Source: Adiantum capillus-veneris (Eukaryota; Streptophyta; Polypodiopsida; Polypodiales; Pteridaceae). From it: DNA of 64,000 nt. Below are positions 23,827 through 35,582 of the stretch, piece by piece. Each line of letters opens with the position of its first letter. The first letter of the stretch is position 1. Below the pieces are notes generated by a model that worked only from the letters and a program-made list of their open reading frames with translations, did not search any database and was not told where the DNA came from. The DNA lies in contig CM043956.1 of the NCBI GenBank assembly GCA_014529385.2, positions 62,419,120-62,483,119 of the forward strand. Direction: 5' to 3'. The position numbers and the translations under genes were made by a program.

Positions 23827-25027
23827 CACTCCCTATTGCGTCTCTCTTTCTCTTCTTCGTAACTTTCAAGCCATTTTTGCATTGGCGCTGAATTTAGTAT
23901 ACAGAACTTCATGATCTTTTCTCCCATGGCCAGGTTCATTTTCTTCGGCACCCCTTGCCCTTGCGGCTCCTCTCCCACCAGTCTTGCATCCTCCTCATCG
24001 CTCCACAGTCGAGGCCTTTCTGGGTCAGAAACGGATAGAAATTCGGTCGTCAATACAAGAGACTCTTGCACCAGCCATCCTTCTGCCATGCTCCCCTCTG
24101 GACGCGCTTTTTGGCAAACAAAACCCTTAAGTGTTTTCATGAACCGCTCTAGAAAGAACATCCAACAACTGTGGACTGTACCTGCCACTGCAACCTCATC
24201 TACTACATGGACGAGCAAGTGCATTTGGATAGTTAGGCAGCTCGTGGGTAGATATTTCTCAATCATGCAAACTGCCTCAATGGAGTTAGCCCTTGCGACT
24301 GCAATAGATTCCTCCCGTATCTCCTTGGAAGAGATCCACCGCACTAGCTCTGAAATCTTGTATATGCAGGTCCGCACTTCCTCCGTTAAACACCCCTTGA
24401 TCGCAATTGGAAGAATGAATTGCAAGAACTTATGCCAGTCGTGCGATTTCAATCCTAATAGTTGATCGTCACAGGTGAATGCTGTCTTGAGACATCGCAT
24501 ATATCCTGTTGGCGTCCTGAACTCTGAAATCACCCTCTTCACTTGTCGCTCTTCGTTTTTTAGCAATACCCATGGCGCTCTTGGAAGTTTTGTTTGGCCA
24601 ACTGCATTGGTGAAAGGCCATAGCTTTGGCATCTTTCCAACTGACTGCAAATCATCTCGTGAAGCTCGATTGTCTTTCATTCCCATGATTGTCTTCCAAA
24701 GGAGCTCTCCCACATTCTTGAATATATGCATTGGATCCAGCAAATGGTTAATTAGTAGATCACCCCAGTACGGCAACGTATGGAGAATGGACAAACGTTT
24801 CATTCCTGGAACAGGTTGCCCCTCATGTTCCTCCCATCGGCGACGCCACTCTTGTACATGCATAGGACGACATTCGACGCGACCAAGCTGACCTTCGCGC
24901 AAGTGATGGCCATCTGGAAGATAACGATGGTGGCCTTGATAAATTGTCTTTCGAAGAGAGGCAGAATAGCGCACATCCAAAGACTGCCCGCAAATTGGAC
25001 ATGCATTGTATCCCGAAGTTGTTAGCC
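23826..25027 (-). CDS. TNP2-type CACTA transposase, C-terminal exon
   Basis: Large open exon of the cut-and-paste transposase. It starts after an acceptor (GCAG at 25028-25031) with GLTTSGYNACPICGQSLDV and continues with GHHRYLPDGH, LLDPMHIFKNVGELLW, the NAVGQTKLPRAPW region, LKSHDWHKFLQFILPIAIKG, and the DUF4218-like part with KYLPTSCLTIQMHLLVHVVDE and FFLERFMKTLKGFV. It ends at 23826. No stop interrupts these 400 codons, which is striking beside the decayed copy at 6-8.8 kb. The phase between the preceding exon's apparent donor and this acceptor does not match perfectly, so the exact junction is unresolved. Confidence 0.85.
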
Positions 25028-25106
25028 CTGCATATATTAAAGCATAAATCAGGCCAAGGCAAAGGGCTTGCGAATAGGGAGAATTTTGTAAATCAATAAC
25101 CATTAC

Positions 25107-25844
25107 CAGGCTTCTCCGTATCCTGGCCAATCATGCATAGTCCACATAAGAAGTCCATGGATCCTTGCATGTTGTTGTCCTACTGGTTCAACCGCATCTG
25201 CTATGTCGATCCCATGCCATAACTCCTGGAGCTCGTCAACTAGTGGAGCTAGATAAACATCCATGTTTTTTGCCTTGAACTTACCAGGTACAATCAAGCT
25301 TAATATCAAATGACCCTTCTTGATGGCAAGCCATGGCGGGAGGTTGTAATTGATAAGGCACACAGGCCAAGTGCTCCATGACGAGCTTCTCAAGCCAAAT
25401 GGATTGACTCCATCCATTGCCATGCCCAAACGCAAATTGTGTGGTTCACTCTTAAAATGTGGCCAGGTATCTTCAATGTGCCTCCAAGCCTTTGAATCAG
25501 CGGGCACCCTAAATGTTGCGTCAGTGGATCTATTCGTCGAATGCCACCGCATCAACTTTGCAATGGAACCACAACGAAACATGCTTTTTATCCTAGGAAT
25601 AATAGGGAAATGCCGCAACACTTTAGCTGGCATTGTCTCGCCAACTGCATCTTGTTTGTAGCGCATTGCTCCGCACTTAGGACACGATAGACAATCTGTG
25701 AATTCATTGCGAAAAATAATGCAATCATTTGGACATGCATGAATCTTGTTGTAGTCCAAGCCAACTGAGGTCAGAAGCTGCTTTGCGTCTGGCATGGAGG
25801 GGGGCATTTCATTGCTAGCTGGGAGAAGTTGATCCCGCAATAAC
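25107..25844 (-). CDS. TNP2-type CACTA transposase, central exon
   Basis: The exon begins after the acceptor at 25845-25846 and joins in phase to the exon ending at 25926. Motifs in order: CPNDCIIFRNEF, CPKCGAMRYK, PAKVLRHFPIIPR, RWHS, AWRHIEDTWPHF, RLGMAMDGVNPFG, W.VCLINYNLPPW and WTMHDWPGYGE. This is the catalytic core of the Transposase_21 family, and it aligns along its length with 8202-8786. A donor GGTAATG follows at 25106. Confidence 0.85.
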
Positions 25845-25925
25845 CTGTTTAAGCCACATTAAATTAAAAAGCTCTCCGAGCACATCACCGTTGCAATCGG
25901 AAAATCTCTTTTGTAAATTACGTAC

Positions 25926-26110
25926 CTAAACAAAGCAGTGACGCTTGCATCTGACCACCCGTACACTGACTGAAGATTCAAAAACGCCAGACAAGTACGA
26001 AGCACAGATATTTTGGCGCCTTCATAGATTCGTTGACGTGCCAACTTCCTCAACATGTCTTCAGGAGATAGGCGCACGGCTTCTGGTGCTGCTGAGGGCG
26101 AGCTTTTTGA
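25926..26110 (-). CDS. TNP2-type CACTA transposase, upstream exon
   Basis: Reads LSPEDMLRKLARQRIYEG and LNLQSVYGWSDASVTALFR, the helical segment that precedes the cysteine region in TNP2 proteins. The donor GTACGT at 25925 joins it in frame to the exon starting at 25844, giving an 81-base intron. The upstream edge is not defined. Confidence 0.7.
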
Positions 26111-27190
26111 AATGGGGCCTCTAAACCCAAACCAATGGGCCTACCCTCACAAAATGTTCGTAAAGAGGTACGCACACTACTTGGGGCACCACCTTCTTTT
26201 GGGAGTGGAGAAGGAAACCAATCAAAATAACACTTGCACTCACCCACTCAAGCAACACACTTTGAAAACCCCCTTACTCTATATACACTTTGGACACTTG
26301 AACACCATCAACGATTATGCAACCCAATGCCGTGCATCAAATGAAATATGCAATTTGTGGAATAGCATTCACCTTCTCCCCATAAGAATACCCATAATAC
26401 ATCCAAACTCCTCCTCTCTCAAGCACTCATCAAAAAATCATGCGCACAAGACTTGCCTCTCAAACACACAAGAGAATCACTTACATCAAACTAACACACT
26501 TTTCATAGAGAGCTCATCTCCATCTATGCAATGCCGTGACACAAATGAAATCACCATGAGAGGTAGCCACATGCATATGTAATGAAGCAAGAGAGAATTG
26601 GAGTGAGAAATTTCTTTAGACCAATTGAATAAGTGTGGAGAAACAAACCAATGGTAAATTGAGAATAGAACATTTACTTGATTTCTCGCACACCTTTTAA
26701 GGGAGGATAGACGCTGGCTAACCATCACGAATTGCGACACTTGAAAGTTTTGAAGATGATTTAATGATCATTAACATAACCATGAGAGAGATCATGATGT
26801 ATTTACAAGTTATTGAGGTGCTACAAATGATTTATTGGGTTGATGGAGTAAGAGATTGTAGAATAGAAAGAGTGGAGGATAGAGTTGCACTTCCTCCAAA
26901 GAGGAGGGTTAGGAGGGAGGATGTAAAAGAGGGAGAGTTGGGGTTTTCTCTACTATTGATCAAGAAACAACATGAAGTTGAAAATACATGAACATGAAGT
27001 TGTACTTTTATTTACAAAGCAAAAAAGAAAAGGGTGGTAATAAATATATGACTAAGGTGACATTTTTTGGGAAGAGTACAATGTATGTGTCGCCACAAAG
27101 GTTAAACGAAGAGGGGGAATTTACTCTAGATAAATTAATAGCGTAGAAAAATATATACACATATGAGGAAGAGGACGTTGAGTAGGCTGA
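26111..27190. other. Intron or inserted sequence inside the CACTA element
   Basis: No transposase motif is visible between the two upstream exons. Open frames here match nothing I know. It may be a long intron or an unrecognised insertion. Confidence 0.3.
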
Positions 27191-27194
27191 AAAA

Positions 27195-27587
27195 TGTTGC
27201 AAAAAGATGGTTACCATTTTATGCCACTCACTGCTTCGTTTGCGTTCTCCTCGCTTATCTGGAAGAAGGCATCCAGCATCTCCTCTATGTCGTCGTCTTC
27301 TGTCTATAAGCCCTTTTCTTCTTCCATCCGTGGCTCTATATTGGTCGGACCTTCACGCATAATCTTTTTTCTCTCTCTCTCTCTCTCTCAGATGTAGGTG
27401 CTATGTCGTAGAAATCAATGCCCGTTCCGTAGGAGTCGTATCGCAGATTCTGTACGGTTTCTCTAGCAAACTCTCCGTACTTGTGCACATGCTCATTACA
27501 TATCCTACGCTTGCGCAGGATTTTATACTTGCAGAGCGTGCACGAGCATGCAATCTTTTCCTCCATGTTAGTTGATGACGTTGCCAT
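27195..27587 (-). pseudogene. TNP2 N-terminal (Transposase-associated) exon
   Basis: Begins MATSSTNMEEKIACSCTLCK and continues KRRICNEHVHKYGEF, the short Cys-containing Transposase-associated domain found before TNP2. A (GA)n expansion then inserts Glu-Arg repeats at 27369-27389 and breaks the frame. The acidic follow-on (EDDDIEEMLDAFFQISEEN) is readable in another frame to about 27195. Confidence 0.6.
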
Positions 27588-28002
27588 CTACAATGATTAT
27601 GAATGTTGTTTTAATATATATATATATATATACTCCTCACAATGTAAATTACCTCGCATTCTCTAGTCTTGCCCAATCTCCGTACACCTCGGTCCAAAGG
27701 TGTACGGAGATCAGGACCACCGGGTCAAAATCTCGTCTTTATTGGTCAAATCCTATATGGGTAGACACATACGTGCACTCCCAGGTGTACATGGCAATGC
27801 ATGTAGCAGGCAAAACCCCTTTGCCTCTTTTAGTTCCATAGTTTCTTCTCTGTCTACGTACCCTATCTCTCGTTCTTTCTCTCTCGATCTCGCTCTTGCT
27901 ATCTCTCTTTCTCTCTCTCTCTCTCGATCTCGCTCTCGCTAGCTATCTCTCTTTCTCTCTCTATTTCCCTATTTTCCTATCTCTCTCTCTGTCTCGCTCT
28001 CC

Positions 28003-28004
<2 letters not shown>

Positions 28005-28070
<66 letters not shown>
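28005..28070. repeat. (CT)n microsatellite
   Basis: About 33 perfect CT units in the upstream part of the CACTA element. Confidence 0.97.
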
Positions 28071-28073
<3 letters not shown>

Positions 28074-28084
28074 GATCGAACGAG

Positions 28085-28455
28085 CGACTGAGCTAGGGAG
28101 ATCTAGACGCCCACGACTGCGGAGGACTACACAACATCGACAGAGGCTGCATCAGAGGATCTAGCTAGGTCACTTAGGCTCGACATGCACAACGCCCGGT
28201 CAGACTACTGACCATGGAGGAGATTGATGAGATCCGCCAGCGAGACAGATGTTGGATCTCCTATAATCTACCTATCCCAGCTAGCAGGTTTAGCCATTTA
28301 GTCCACACCCAGCAGTTTAGGATTCCATAAAATTTTATTTTGTCATCTTCTTACTCTGACTTTGTATCAGATCCATCACATTGTAACTTTCTTGTCTCAT
28401 GTCTCATAGGTCACTTTCGCCTTTCGAAGACGCTAATATAACATTTCGTTTCATT
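28085..28455 (+). repeat. Dispersed repeat ending before a CT tract
   Basis: Two blocks match 59180-59520: GACAGAGGCT.CATCAGAGGATC early on, and TCATAGGTCA...GCCTTT.GAAGACG..TAATATAACA at the end, just before CT-rich DNA. It is probably the 3' end of the LINE-like family seen at 57600-58345. Confidence 0.6.
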
Positions 28456-28545
28456 TCTCTCTTTAATTTTTTTTCTTTAATTTTAATTTCCTAAGCATAC
28501 ATTAACTCTCTCTCTCTTTGATTACCTACACACACACACACACAC

Positions 28546-28549
<4 letters not shown>

Positions 28550-28605
<56 letters not shown>

Positions 28606-28725
28606 CACACACACACATGCACACACACACACACCGCTCTCTCTCTTTCCTACAGACACACACATGCACACACACACACACCGCTCTCTCTCTCTCTCTT
28701 TCCTACACACACACACACACGATGT
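28550..28725. repeat. Compound (CT)n/(AC)n microsatellite
   Basis: A 53-base CT run, then alternating ACACAC and CTCTCT blocks to about 28725, ending in GAGAGA. Frames through it are low-complexity. Confidence 0.95.
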
Positions 28726-29246
28726 AGAGAGAGAGAGAGAGGGAGGGGTTGGGGGGAGCGGAGATGCACATAATACCTGCGCAGCAGGTTTCGGCCAAGA
28801 TCTGAGTAGGCGAAAATGGCCCCTGCGCGCGGGTTTCGCTTTTTTCCCCCAAATTTTTTTGCGTCTCTATACGCGTGGATATACGCGTGGCAAATAAAGC
28901 CTTTCCATGCGTATATCGACGCACACTGCCACGCGTATATCGACGCGTATAGCGACGCACGCTAATTACGTCGATATACACGTGGAAAAGCATGGCCGTC
29001 GATATATACGCGTCGATATCTTCATGTAGTGTTGTAGTGAGCCCAAAAAGGACTGTGAGGGAACTATTCTATAGAAAATTGCACTGATAGAAATTTTGAA
29101 TACGCCAAGCTCAATAACCTCTTGCAAAGTATTACTCGACCTATTCATGCTCACCAAAGCTTGTGCAAATCAAGGAAAGTGAGTAGGGGGTTGTTGGCGG
29201 CACTGGTGACTATGCCCAAGAGGACGCAGCCTACTCAGATATCAAT

Positions 29247-29463
29247 TGTTGGAATTAGGGTTGTAGGGATGCACACATAACTTGGAGAAAATAAAGGATT
29301 TCAATTCACACAGCAAAGAATCTATTGCTTAGTGCGCAAATGAAAAGACAAGTTAGCCCTAGAGCGATGGGCATACATACAATGCACGGGGGAAAAACCT
29401 TCTAGTGGGCGAGAAAGTGCCCCGACGGTCCTAAGTTTCACATGCATCATATATATGGTAGAA
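29247..29463 (-). repeat. 5' LTR of the split copia copy
   Basis: Begins TGTTGGAATTAGGGTTG and follows the family LTR for about 217 bases. The end has drifted (GGTAGAA in place of GGTAACA). Confidence 0.8.
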
Positions 29464-29789
29464 TTTATCACAAACCTTCATTGATTTGCACCAAGCATTA
29501 CTGGATGTAGTTGTTGGTAACCTTGTCTCCTATTATTGTTTTGCGATACATGGATTGTGATCTATGTACCACCACAAGCTTTTCAAAATCTGATTGCATG
29601 AGCTTGTAGTGACTTCAATGAAAACTTGGTGGTATTGTTTTTGGAGTCTGAAAGGTTCTTTATGCAACAAATATTGACACTAGGATACTATGATCCTTCG
29701 TTTGATTTGTGTGCATTGTATTGCTTGTGCATGTGATGCTTGACTAGAGTAGCATACAAGGAGCTTACCTATATGATCTAGTGTTTGCA
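29464..29789. other. Unassigned spacer
   Basis: Between two copia copies. I see no gene or nameable repeat. Confidence 0.3.
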
Positions 29790-30348
29790 CAACTTATCCT
29801 CTTGTCCTTTCTTGACAAAACCGCGAGGCTGCGCTACATCAACTTCCTCAAATGTCACCATTCAAGAAATCAGTAACAATGTTTGATTGATGTACATCCC
29901 AACCAAAATGATATGCCAATGCACATCGAAAATGCACAGTCAGACGACAAGCGGGAGCAAAATTCTCTTCATAATCTATGCATTTTTGTTGTGCATAACC
30001 CTTTGCAACAAGTTGATCCTTATAGCGATCAATCTCACCATCTGGCTTGCGTTTCAACTTGTAAACCCACTTTGTACCAATGGCCTTTTTACTAGGAGGC
30101 AAATCACATAAAATCCATGTGTCATTTTCTAGAAGCGCATCATATTCTGGTTGCATGGTAGTAATCCAATTTTTTGAATTTTGTGCTTCATCAAAAGATA
30201 GAGGTTCCTCAACATCATGTAAGCTAGACTTAGCCAAAGAGTAACAATCTGATGCATAAGATGCATTGCGAGAGCCTGAACGAGTGCGACTAGACAAAGG
30301 TGCATCCAATTTACTGTCACACAATGTATGCACCAACCATTTTGGCAT
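29790..30348 (-). pseudogene. Copia RT N-terminal part
   Basis: Open 30348-29848: NDTWILCDLPPSKKAIGTKW, YKLKRKPDGEIDRYK and HQSNIVTDFLNGDI, the start of copia RT as in the first copy. The YVDD catalytic box and RNase H are absent. Confidence 0.8.
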
Positions 30349-30357
30349 ACCTCTAGC

Positions 30358-31300
30358 CTATTCATTTTCAGCCCTTTCCTCATCAAGTACATCATGTACA
30401 TCTGCATCAATAATAGGCTCATGTGAAACATTTTTAGAAACCCCCATAGGGTGTACATTTGCCTCATTGGAACTTACATTCAAACTTCCACCACTAAAAA
30501 GAGGCAACAAAGTGTCATAAATCTCCTGTGAGCTTACATTACTATCTCTAGTACATGACAACAAGGATTGAATAGAATCTTCCACAAAAACAACATCCTG
30601 TGCAACCAGAATACGCTTTGTTTGTGGATGATACAACCTGTAACGTTTTCTTTCAGCACTATAACCAACAAAAATACATTTGAAAGCCTTATCATCCAAT
30701 TTTGTGCATTGTGTTTGTGGCACCAAAGCATATGCCAAACAGCCAAAAACACCCATGTGCTCAATATAAGTCTTTCTATCATGCCATACTTCATATGGAG
30801 TCATAGACTGCAAAGCTTTTGTAGGACACTTGTTAAGTACATAAGTGGAGGCCTCAAGCCAAAACGAATGTGTCAAAGCTTGACTTTTGACCATACATCG
30901 TGCCATTTCCGTAAGTGACTTGTTTTTCCTCTCAGAAACACCATTTTGTTGAGGCATATAAGGCACTGTACGTTGGTGTTTTATCGCACGACTAGCCAAA
31001 AATGCATTAAATTCATGAGACATATACTCCCCCCCTCGATTGTGGAACGGAGGGTTCCCATAGTACATTTTGAGACATTTTCAACCATAGCCAAAAATTG
31101 TTCGAAGCACATAAATACTTCGGGCTTCGCTTAAGCACATATTTCCATGCATGCGTGGAGTAATCATCAATAAAATTCATGAAGTAAAGGTAATTCCCCA
31201 AGGAATGAGTTTGCATGGGCCCACAAACATCACTATGCACAAGTTGCAACGTGCATGTGGTCCTAAGTGAACTATCCTTTGGAAGCTTAGGATGCTGCAT
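30358..31300 (-). pseudogene. Copia integrase (left copy)
   Basis: Two overlapping open pieces (31013-31300 and 30358-31068) together carry LVHSDVCGPMQT, GGEYMSHEFNAFLASR, QQNGVSERKNKSLTEMARC and KCIFVGYSAERKRYR. A frame break lies near 31040, within the RSDRGGEY region. Confidence 0.8.
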
Positions 31301-31306
31301 CTTACC

Positions 31307-31942
31307 CTAAATACAACCTTCACAAATATGTTTGACGGGTGCTTCAAGAGGCGTCAAAGAAGCAACCATATTAGAGTTTTGCAAACGTAGCAAACTGGAA
31401 AAATTAAGATGACCAAAACGTGCATGCCAAAGTTTTGCATCTGAAATAGCCTTTGAATCCACAATTGCATTTGCAAAATTCTGCCCACACTTGTTATACA
31501 AAGTGAGCCTATACATCCCACGAAATAAAATGCTAGATGCAACAATTTCATCACCAGAACTGAGATCATGTATTGAACATCTGTCATCCACAAATTTGAC
31601 TACAAGACCAAGTATAGCAAGTGAAAATACAGACAGAAGATTCTTCTTGATCCTAGGTACATAAAGTGCATCAAAAAGTGTGAAAGAACTGCCATTTGCA
31701 ATAGTAAGCACAATCTTTCTAACTGCCTGAACCGGATAAGAGGCATTGTTGGCACAAGTAACTAAATTCCCATGAGGGACAAACTCAAGAGAGGTGAACA
31801 AATCACTAGGTGAGGTAATGTGCTTTGTAGAACCACTGTCAAAATACCACACATGTAGCAACTGATATGCATGCATCATGAACAACAGGATTATAAGTGC
31901 ACTCTGCACTAAAAGCCCATTTTGCATCAACATCAGCATCAC
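31307..31942 (-). pseudogene. Copia protease to integrase zinc region (left copy)
   Basis: Shows the protease site FDSGSTKHI, ALYVPRIKKNLLSV and the integrase HARFGHLNFSSLLRL region, ending EAPVKHICEGCI. At the join equivalent to the TAA of the first copia copy this one reads a serine codon, so that stop is private to the first copy. Confidence 0.8.
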
Positions 31943-32340
31943 AGTCTCCTTTCACAGAAGACTCAACAATAGTTGCATTTGTAGTGGAACCATCATTAGT
32001 AGTGGAACCAACCTCTTTCTTCTTAGCCTCTTTGGCCTTCAACTTAGGACACTGCTTGATCAAGTGATCATTAGCTTTACAATAATGCCTACGCATCTTA
32101 TTTTTGCTCTTATCACCAGAATTTCCAGACGAATTGCTGCCAACAGAAGCATTAGGAACATGTAATTTTCCACTCGCAGAAGAACCATGAGAAGTGGCTT
32201 CATTACTATTATCACCATTTCTTTAAGCAGCAAAAGGCATGTTCAACCGCACGCTATCTAGTCTTGTTTTTTTTCTAGAAAGCGACTCTTACAACAACAA
32301 TGTGCATAATGCATCAAACTTAACAACTTCAAGATTTCCT
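31839..32340 (-). pseudogene. Copia gag zinc-knuckle region (left copy)
   Basis: The zinc knuckle HYCKANDHLIKQCPK is followed by a Thr/Asn-rich spacer. Upstream (32100-32340) the gag frame is shifted more than once. Confidence 0.75.
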
Positions 32341-32344
32341 TGGG

Positions 32345-33385
32345 TCATAAGTCTCCAAGTACTAGCAAAAGTCTGGTAAGAATCTGGAAAGGCATCAAGA
32401 ACAGTCTGCACAAGAGAACTGTTTGAAATGAAATGACTTTGCCTGCAAAAATAAGTTGCTCATTGATATCCTTGACACCAGCAAGGAAAGTGTCCATATC
32501 ATCTTCCTCATGCATAATCTTTGACTCCAACTCTTTACATAGCAATGCAATTTTTGCCTTATTGTGACTTGCATAAAGACCAGCCAAAATATCCCAAGTC
32601 TGTTTTTCAGATTTTGTTGAATGAATGTGAGGAGAAATAGTGCGCTTCATAGACAATGCAATCAATGCATGAGATTGTGCATATTTTACATCCCAACAAG
32701 CTTGTTCTGTCATAGGTAAAACAACTCTAATAGCAGCAAGACCTGCAACATCCTCAACATCACCTGTAACCTTTTCTTTCAACACTATAACCAAAAAAAC
32801 GTTACATTTGACAGCCTTATCATCCAATTTTTTGCGTTGTGTTTGTGGCACCAAAGCATATGTCAAACATCCAAAAACACGCATGTGCTCAATACAAGGC
32901 TTTCTATCATGCCATGCTTCATATGGAGTCATAGACTGCAAAGCTTTTTTAGGACACCTATTAAGTACATAAGTGGCACACATGATGGCCTCAAGCCAAA
33001 ACAAATGCGGCAAAGCTTGACTTTTGACTATACATCGTGCCATTTCCGTAAGTAACCTGTTTTTCCTCTCAGCAACACCATTTTTTTGAGGTGTATAAGG
33101 CATTGTACATTGGTGTTTTATCCCACGACTAGCCAGAAATGCATTAAATCCATGAGACATATACTCCCCCCCTCGATCGGAACGGAGGGTGTCCATAGTA
33201 AATTTCGAGACATTTTCAGCCATAGCCAGAAATTGTTTGAAGCACATAAATACTTCAGACTTTTCTTTAAGAGGATTTACCCATGCATGCTTGGAGTAAT
33301 CATCAGTAAAAGGAACGAAGTAAAGGTAATTGCCCAAGGATGGAGTTTGCATGGGCCCACAAACATCACTAACCACAAGTTGCAA
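32345..33385 (-). pseudogene. Chimeric integrase-gag open frame
   Basis: A 346-codon open frame. Residues 1 to about 208 are the copia integrase core (VVSDVCGPMQTPSLGNYL, RSDRGGEYMSHGF, QKNGVAERKNR). The rest is mid-gag (DVEDVAGLAA, KYAQSHALIALSMKRTI, ILAGLYASHNKAKIALLCKE). The switch lies at about 32762, where both parents share only CCT. It arose by deletion between two tandem family members and happens to stay in frame. There is no start signal of its own, so expression is unlikely. Confidence 0.85.
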
Positions 33386-33430
33386 CCTGCATGTGGACCT
33401 AAACGAACCTTCCTTTGGAAACTTAGAATG

Positions 33431-34100
33431 CTACATCTTATCCAAAGTACAACCTTCATAGAGATGTTTGACAGGTGCTTCAAGAGGCGGCAGAGAAGCA
33501 ACCATATCAGATTTCTGCAAACGCAGCAAACTGGCAAGATTTAGATAACCAAAACGTGTATGCCAAAGTTTTGCATTTGAAATAGCTTTTGAATCCACAA
33601 CTGGATTTGCAAAATTTTTCCCACACTTGTCATACAAAGTGAGCTTATACATCCCACGGCATAAAATGCCAGATGCAACAATTTCATTACCAAAACTGAG
33701 ATCATGTACTATACATCTGTCATCCTTACATTTGACTACAAGACCAAGTCTAAAAAGTGCAGATACAAACAAAAGATTCTTCTTGATCCCAGGTGGATAA
33801 AGTGCATCAACAAGTGTGAAAGAACTACCAATTGCAGCAATAAGCACAATCTTTCCAAGTCCCTAAAGAAGATAAGAGGGATTGTTGGCACAAGTAACTG
33901 AATTCCCATGAGGGACAAAGTCAAGAGAGGTAAACAAATCACGATGTGAGGTAATGTGCTTTGTAGCACCACTGTCAAAATACCACACATGTGAATCTAC
34001 AACAACTGACATACACGCATCATGAACAGCAAGATTATAAGTGCACTTTGCACTAAAAGCCCAATCTGCTTCAACATCAGCATCACAGTCTCCTTTCACA
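33431..34100 (-). pseudogene. Copia protease to integrase zinc region (right copy)
   Basis: The protease site FDSGATKHI lies in 33863-34099. The rest continues in another frame at 33431-33847, with GSSFTLVDALYPPGIKKNLL and LWHTRFGYLNLASLLRL. It has at least one shift and one stop. Confidence 0.8.
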
Positions 34101-35096
34101 AAAGACTCAGTAATAGATGCATTTGTAGTGGAACCAGCATTAATAGTGGAACCAGCCTCTCTTCTTCTTAGCCTCTTTGGCCTTCAATTTAGGACACTGC
34201 TTGATCAAGTGATCATTAGCTTTACAATAATGGCAGCGCATCTTCTTTTTGCCCTTATCACCAAGATTTCCAGACGAATTATTGTCAGCAAAAGCATTAG
34301 GAACAGGTAATTTTCCGCTCGCAGAAGAACCATGAGAAGTGGCTGCATTACTGTTACCACATTTTCTTTGAGCAGCAATAAAGGCCTATTCAACTGCACG
34401 TTGCAATGTGCATAATGCATCAAACTTGACAACTTCAGGATTTCCTTGAGTCATAACTCTCTAAGTACTAGCAAAAGTCTGGTAACATTCTGGCAAGGCA
34501 TCAAGAACAGTTTGCACAAGGAAACTATCTGAAATGATTTCACCTGCAGAAATAAGTTGCTCATTGATATCCTTGACACCGGCAAGGAAAGTGTCCATGT
34601 CATCTTCCTCATGCATAATATTCGACTCCATCTCTTTACACAGCAATGTAAATTTTGTCTTATTACGATTTGCATAAAGACCAGTCAGAATATCCCAAGC
34701 CTATTTTGCAGATTTCACTCAACGAATGTGAGGAGTAATAGTGCGCTTCACAAACAATGCAATCAATGCATGAGCCTACGCATCTTTTACATCCTAACAA
34801 GTTTGTTTTGTTATAGGCAAAACAACTATAACAGCAGCAAGACTTGCAACATCCTCAACATCGCCTACATCCTCAGAATCACGACGTACATCAATGTCCT
34901 GCACAATATTCCAGACACCCTTTGATACAAGAACATGTTGCATCATGTAAGCCCACATAGGGTAATTGTTCCCATCCAATCTATTCTCAGCAACAAACAT
35001 CTTGAACACATTTGTGTTCTTGTCGCGAACATGGCAAATGCTTGCACCTAATGTGAAAATTTCTCGAAAAGAGGAGAAACAAAGTGGGAACAACAC
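34100..35096 (-). pseudogene. Copia gag (right copy)
   Basis: The N-terminal part (34794-35096) reads NTNVFKMFVAENRLDGNNYP. Mid-gag is in 34451-34675 with EEDDMDTFLAGVKDINEQL, and the zinc-knuckle region lies near 34200-34240. The usual MADNNN start is lost because ATG has moved out of frame. Confidence 0.75.
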
Positions 35097-35344
35097 GTCC
35101 TATATAGCACAAACCTAGAAGACTGTAAGGGACTTGTTATACAAAAAATGACATTGACAAAAATTCTTCACAAAATGACAAAATAGTATGTGTAGTACTG
35201 CCTGTAGTGGAAACGAAGGTTGAAATGAGCCCAGGTCAAAAATTTGAGCAGACCTACGAACTCTCGCCAAAGCTCACAAAAATCAGAGAAAGTGAGCAGG
35301 CGTGTGCTGGAGCTACTGGCGAGTAAGCCCGGAGGACACAACCT

Positions 35345-35356
35345 GCTCTGATACCA
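35345..35356 (-). promoter_or_regulatory. Primer-binding site (tRNA-iMet)
   Basis: TGGTATCAGAGC on the minus strand, two bases inside the 5' LTR. Confidence 0.9.
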
Positions 35357-35358
35357 AT

Positions 35359-35582
35359 TGTTGGAATTAGGGTTTCACGAAAACACACAGCTTGGAGAAA
35401 GCGAAGGAATCTCTAGGCACACAACATAGAGTATATTACTTAGTGTGCAATGGAAAGATTAGTTAGACCTAGAGTAATGGGCATATATACATTGCACGGG
35501 GAAAAAACCTCCTAGTAAGGGAAAAAATGCCTCGGCATTCCTAAATGTGTTCACACACATCACTACCACGTATTTGGTAACA
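35359..35582 (-). repeat. 5' LTR of the right copia copy
   Basis: 224 bases, TGTTGG...GGTAACA, same family as 18801-19031 with scattered differences. Confidence 0.9.

Larger units (their letters stand above)
20701..29039 (-). mobile_element. Complete CACTA/EnSpm DNA transposon
   Basis: The left end is CACTACAAC (20701-20709) and the right end is GTTGTAGTG (29031-29039), its exact inverse complement. Subterminal regions on both sides carry repeated TATCGACGC-like motifs (20720-20850 and 28860-29020), the usual transposase-binding array of CACTA elements. The 3-bp flanks are AAC and AGC, a target duplication with one change. The element holds a TNP2-type transposase and a second gene (TnpA-like), both on the minus strand. 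It inserted in the leader of a copia copy. Length is 8.34 kb. Confidence 0.9.
19696..29463 (-). mobile_element. Truncated copia copy, split by a CACTA element
   Basis: Second member of the copia family at 13850-19031. Left part (19696-20700): protease end, gag pieces and the start of the leader. Right part (29040-29463): rest of the leader, a degraded primer-binding site (CTACTCAGATATCA) and the 5' LTR at 29247-29463. It has lost everything beyond protease and has an internal deletion that removes the zinc knuckle region near 20040. The two parts are contiguous when compared with the leader of the first copia copy. Confidence 0.8.
29790..35582 (-). mobile_element. Fusion of two copia copies (RT-IN-PR-gag joined to IN-PR-gag-LTR)
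   Basis: Read on the minus strand: 5' LTR (35359-35582), primer-binding site (35345-35356), leader, gag, protease, integrase up to about 32763; then a jump back to gag, protease, integrase and the N-terminal part of RT, ending near 29790. Two family members in the same orientation have lost the stretch between integrase of one and gag of the other. Both halves carry many stops and shifts. No 3' LTR remains. Confidence 0.85.
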
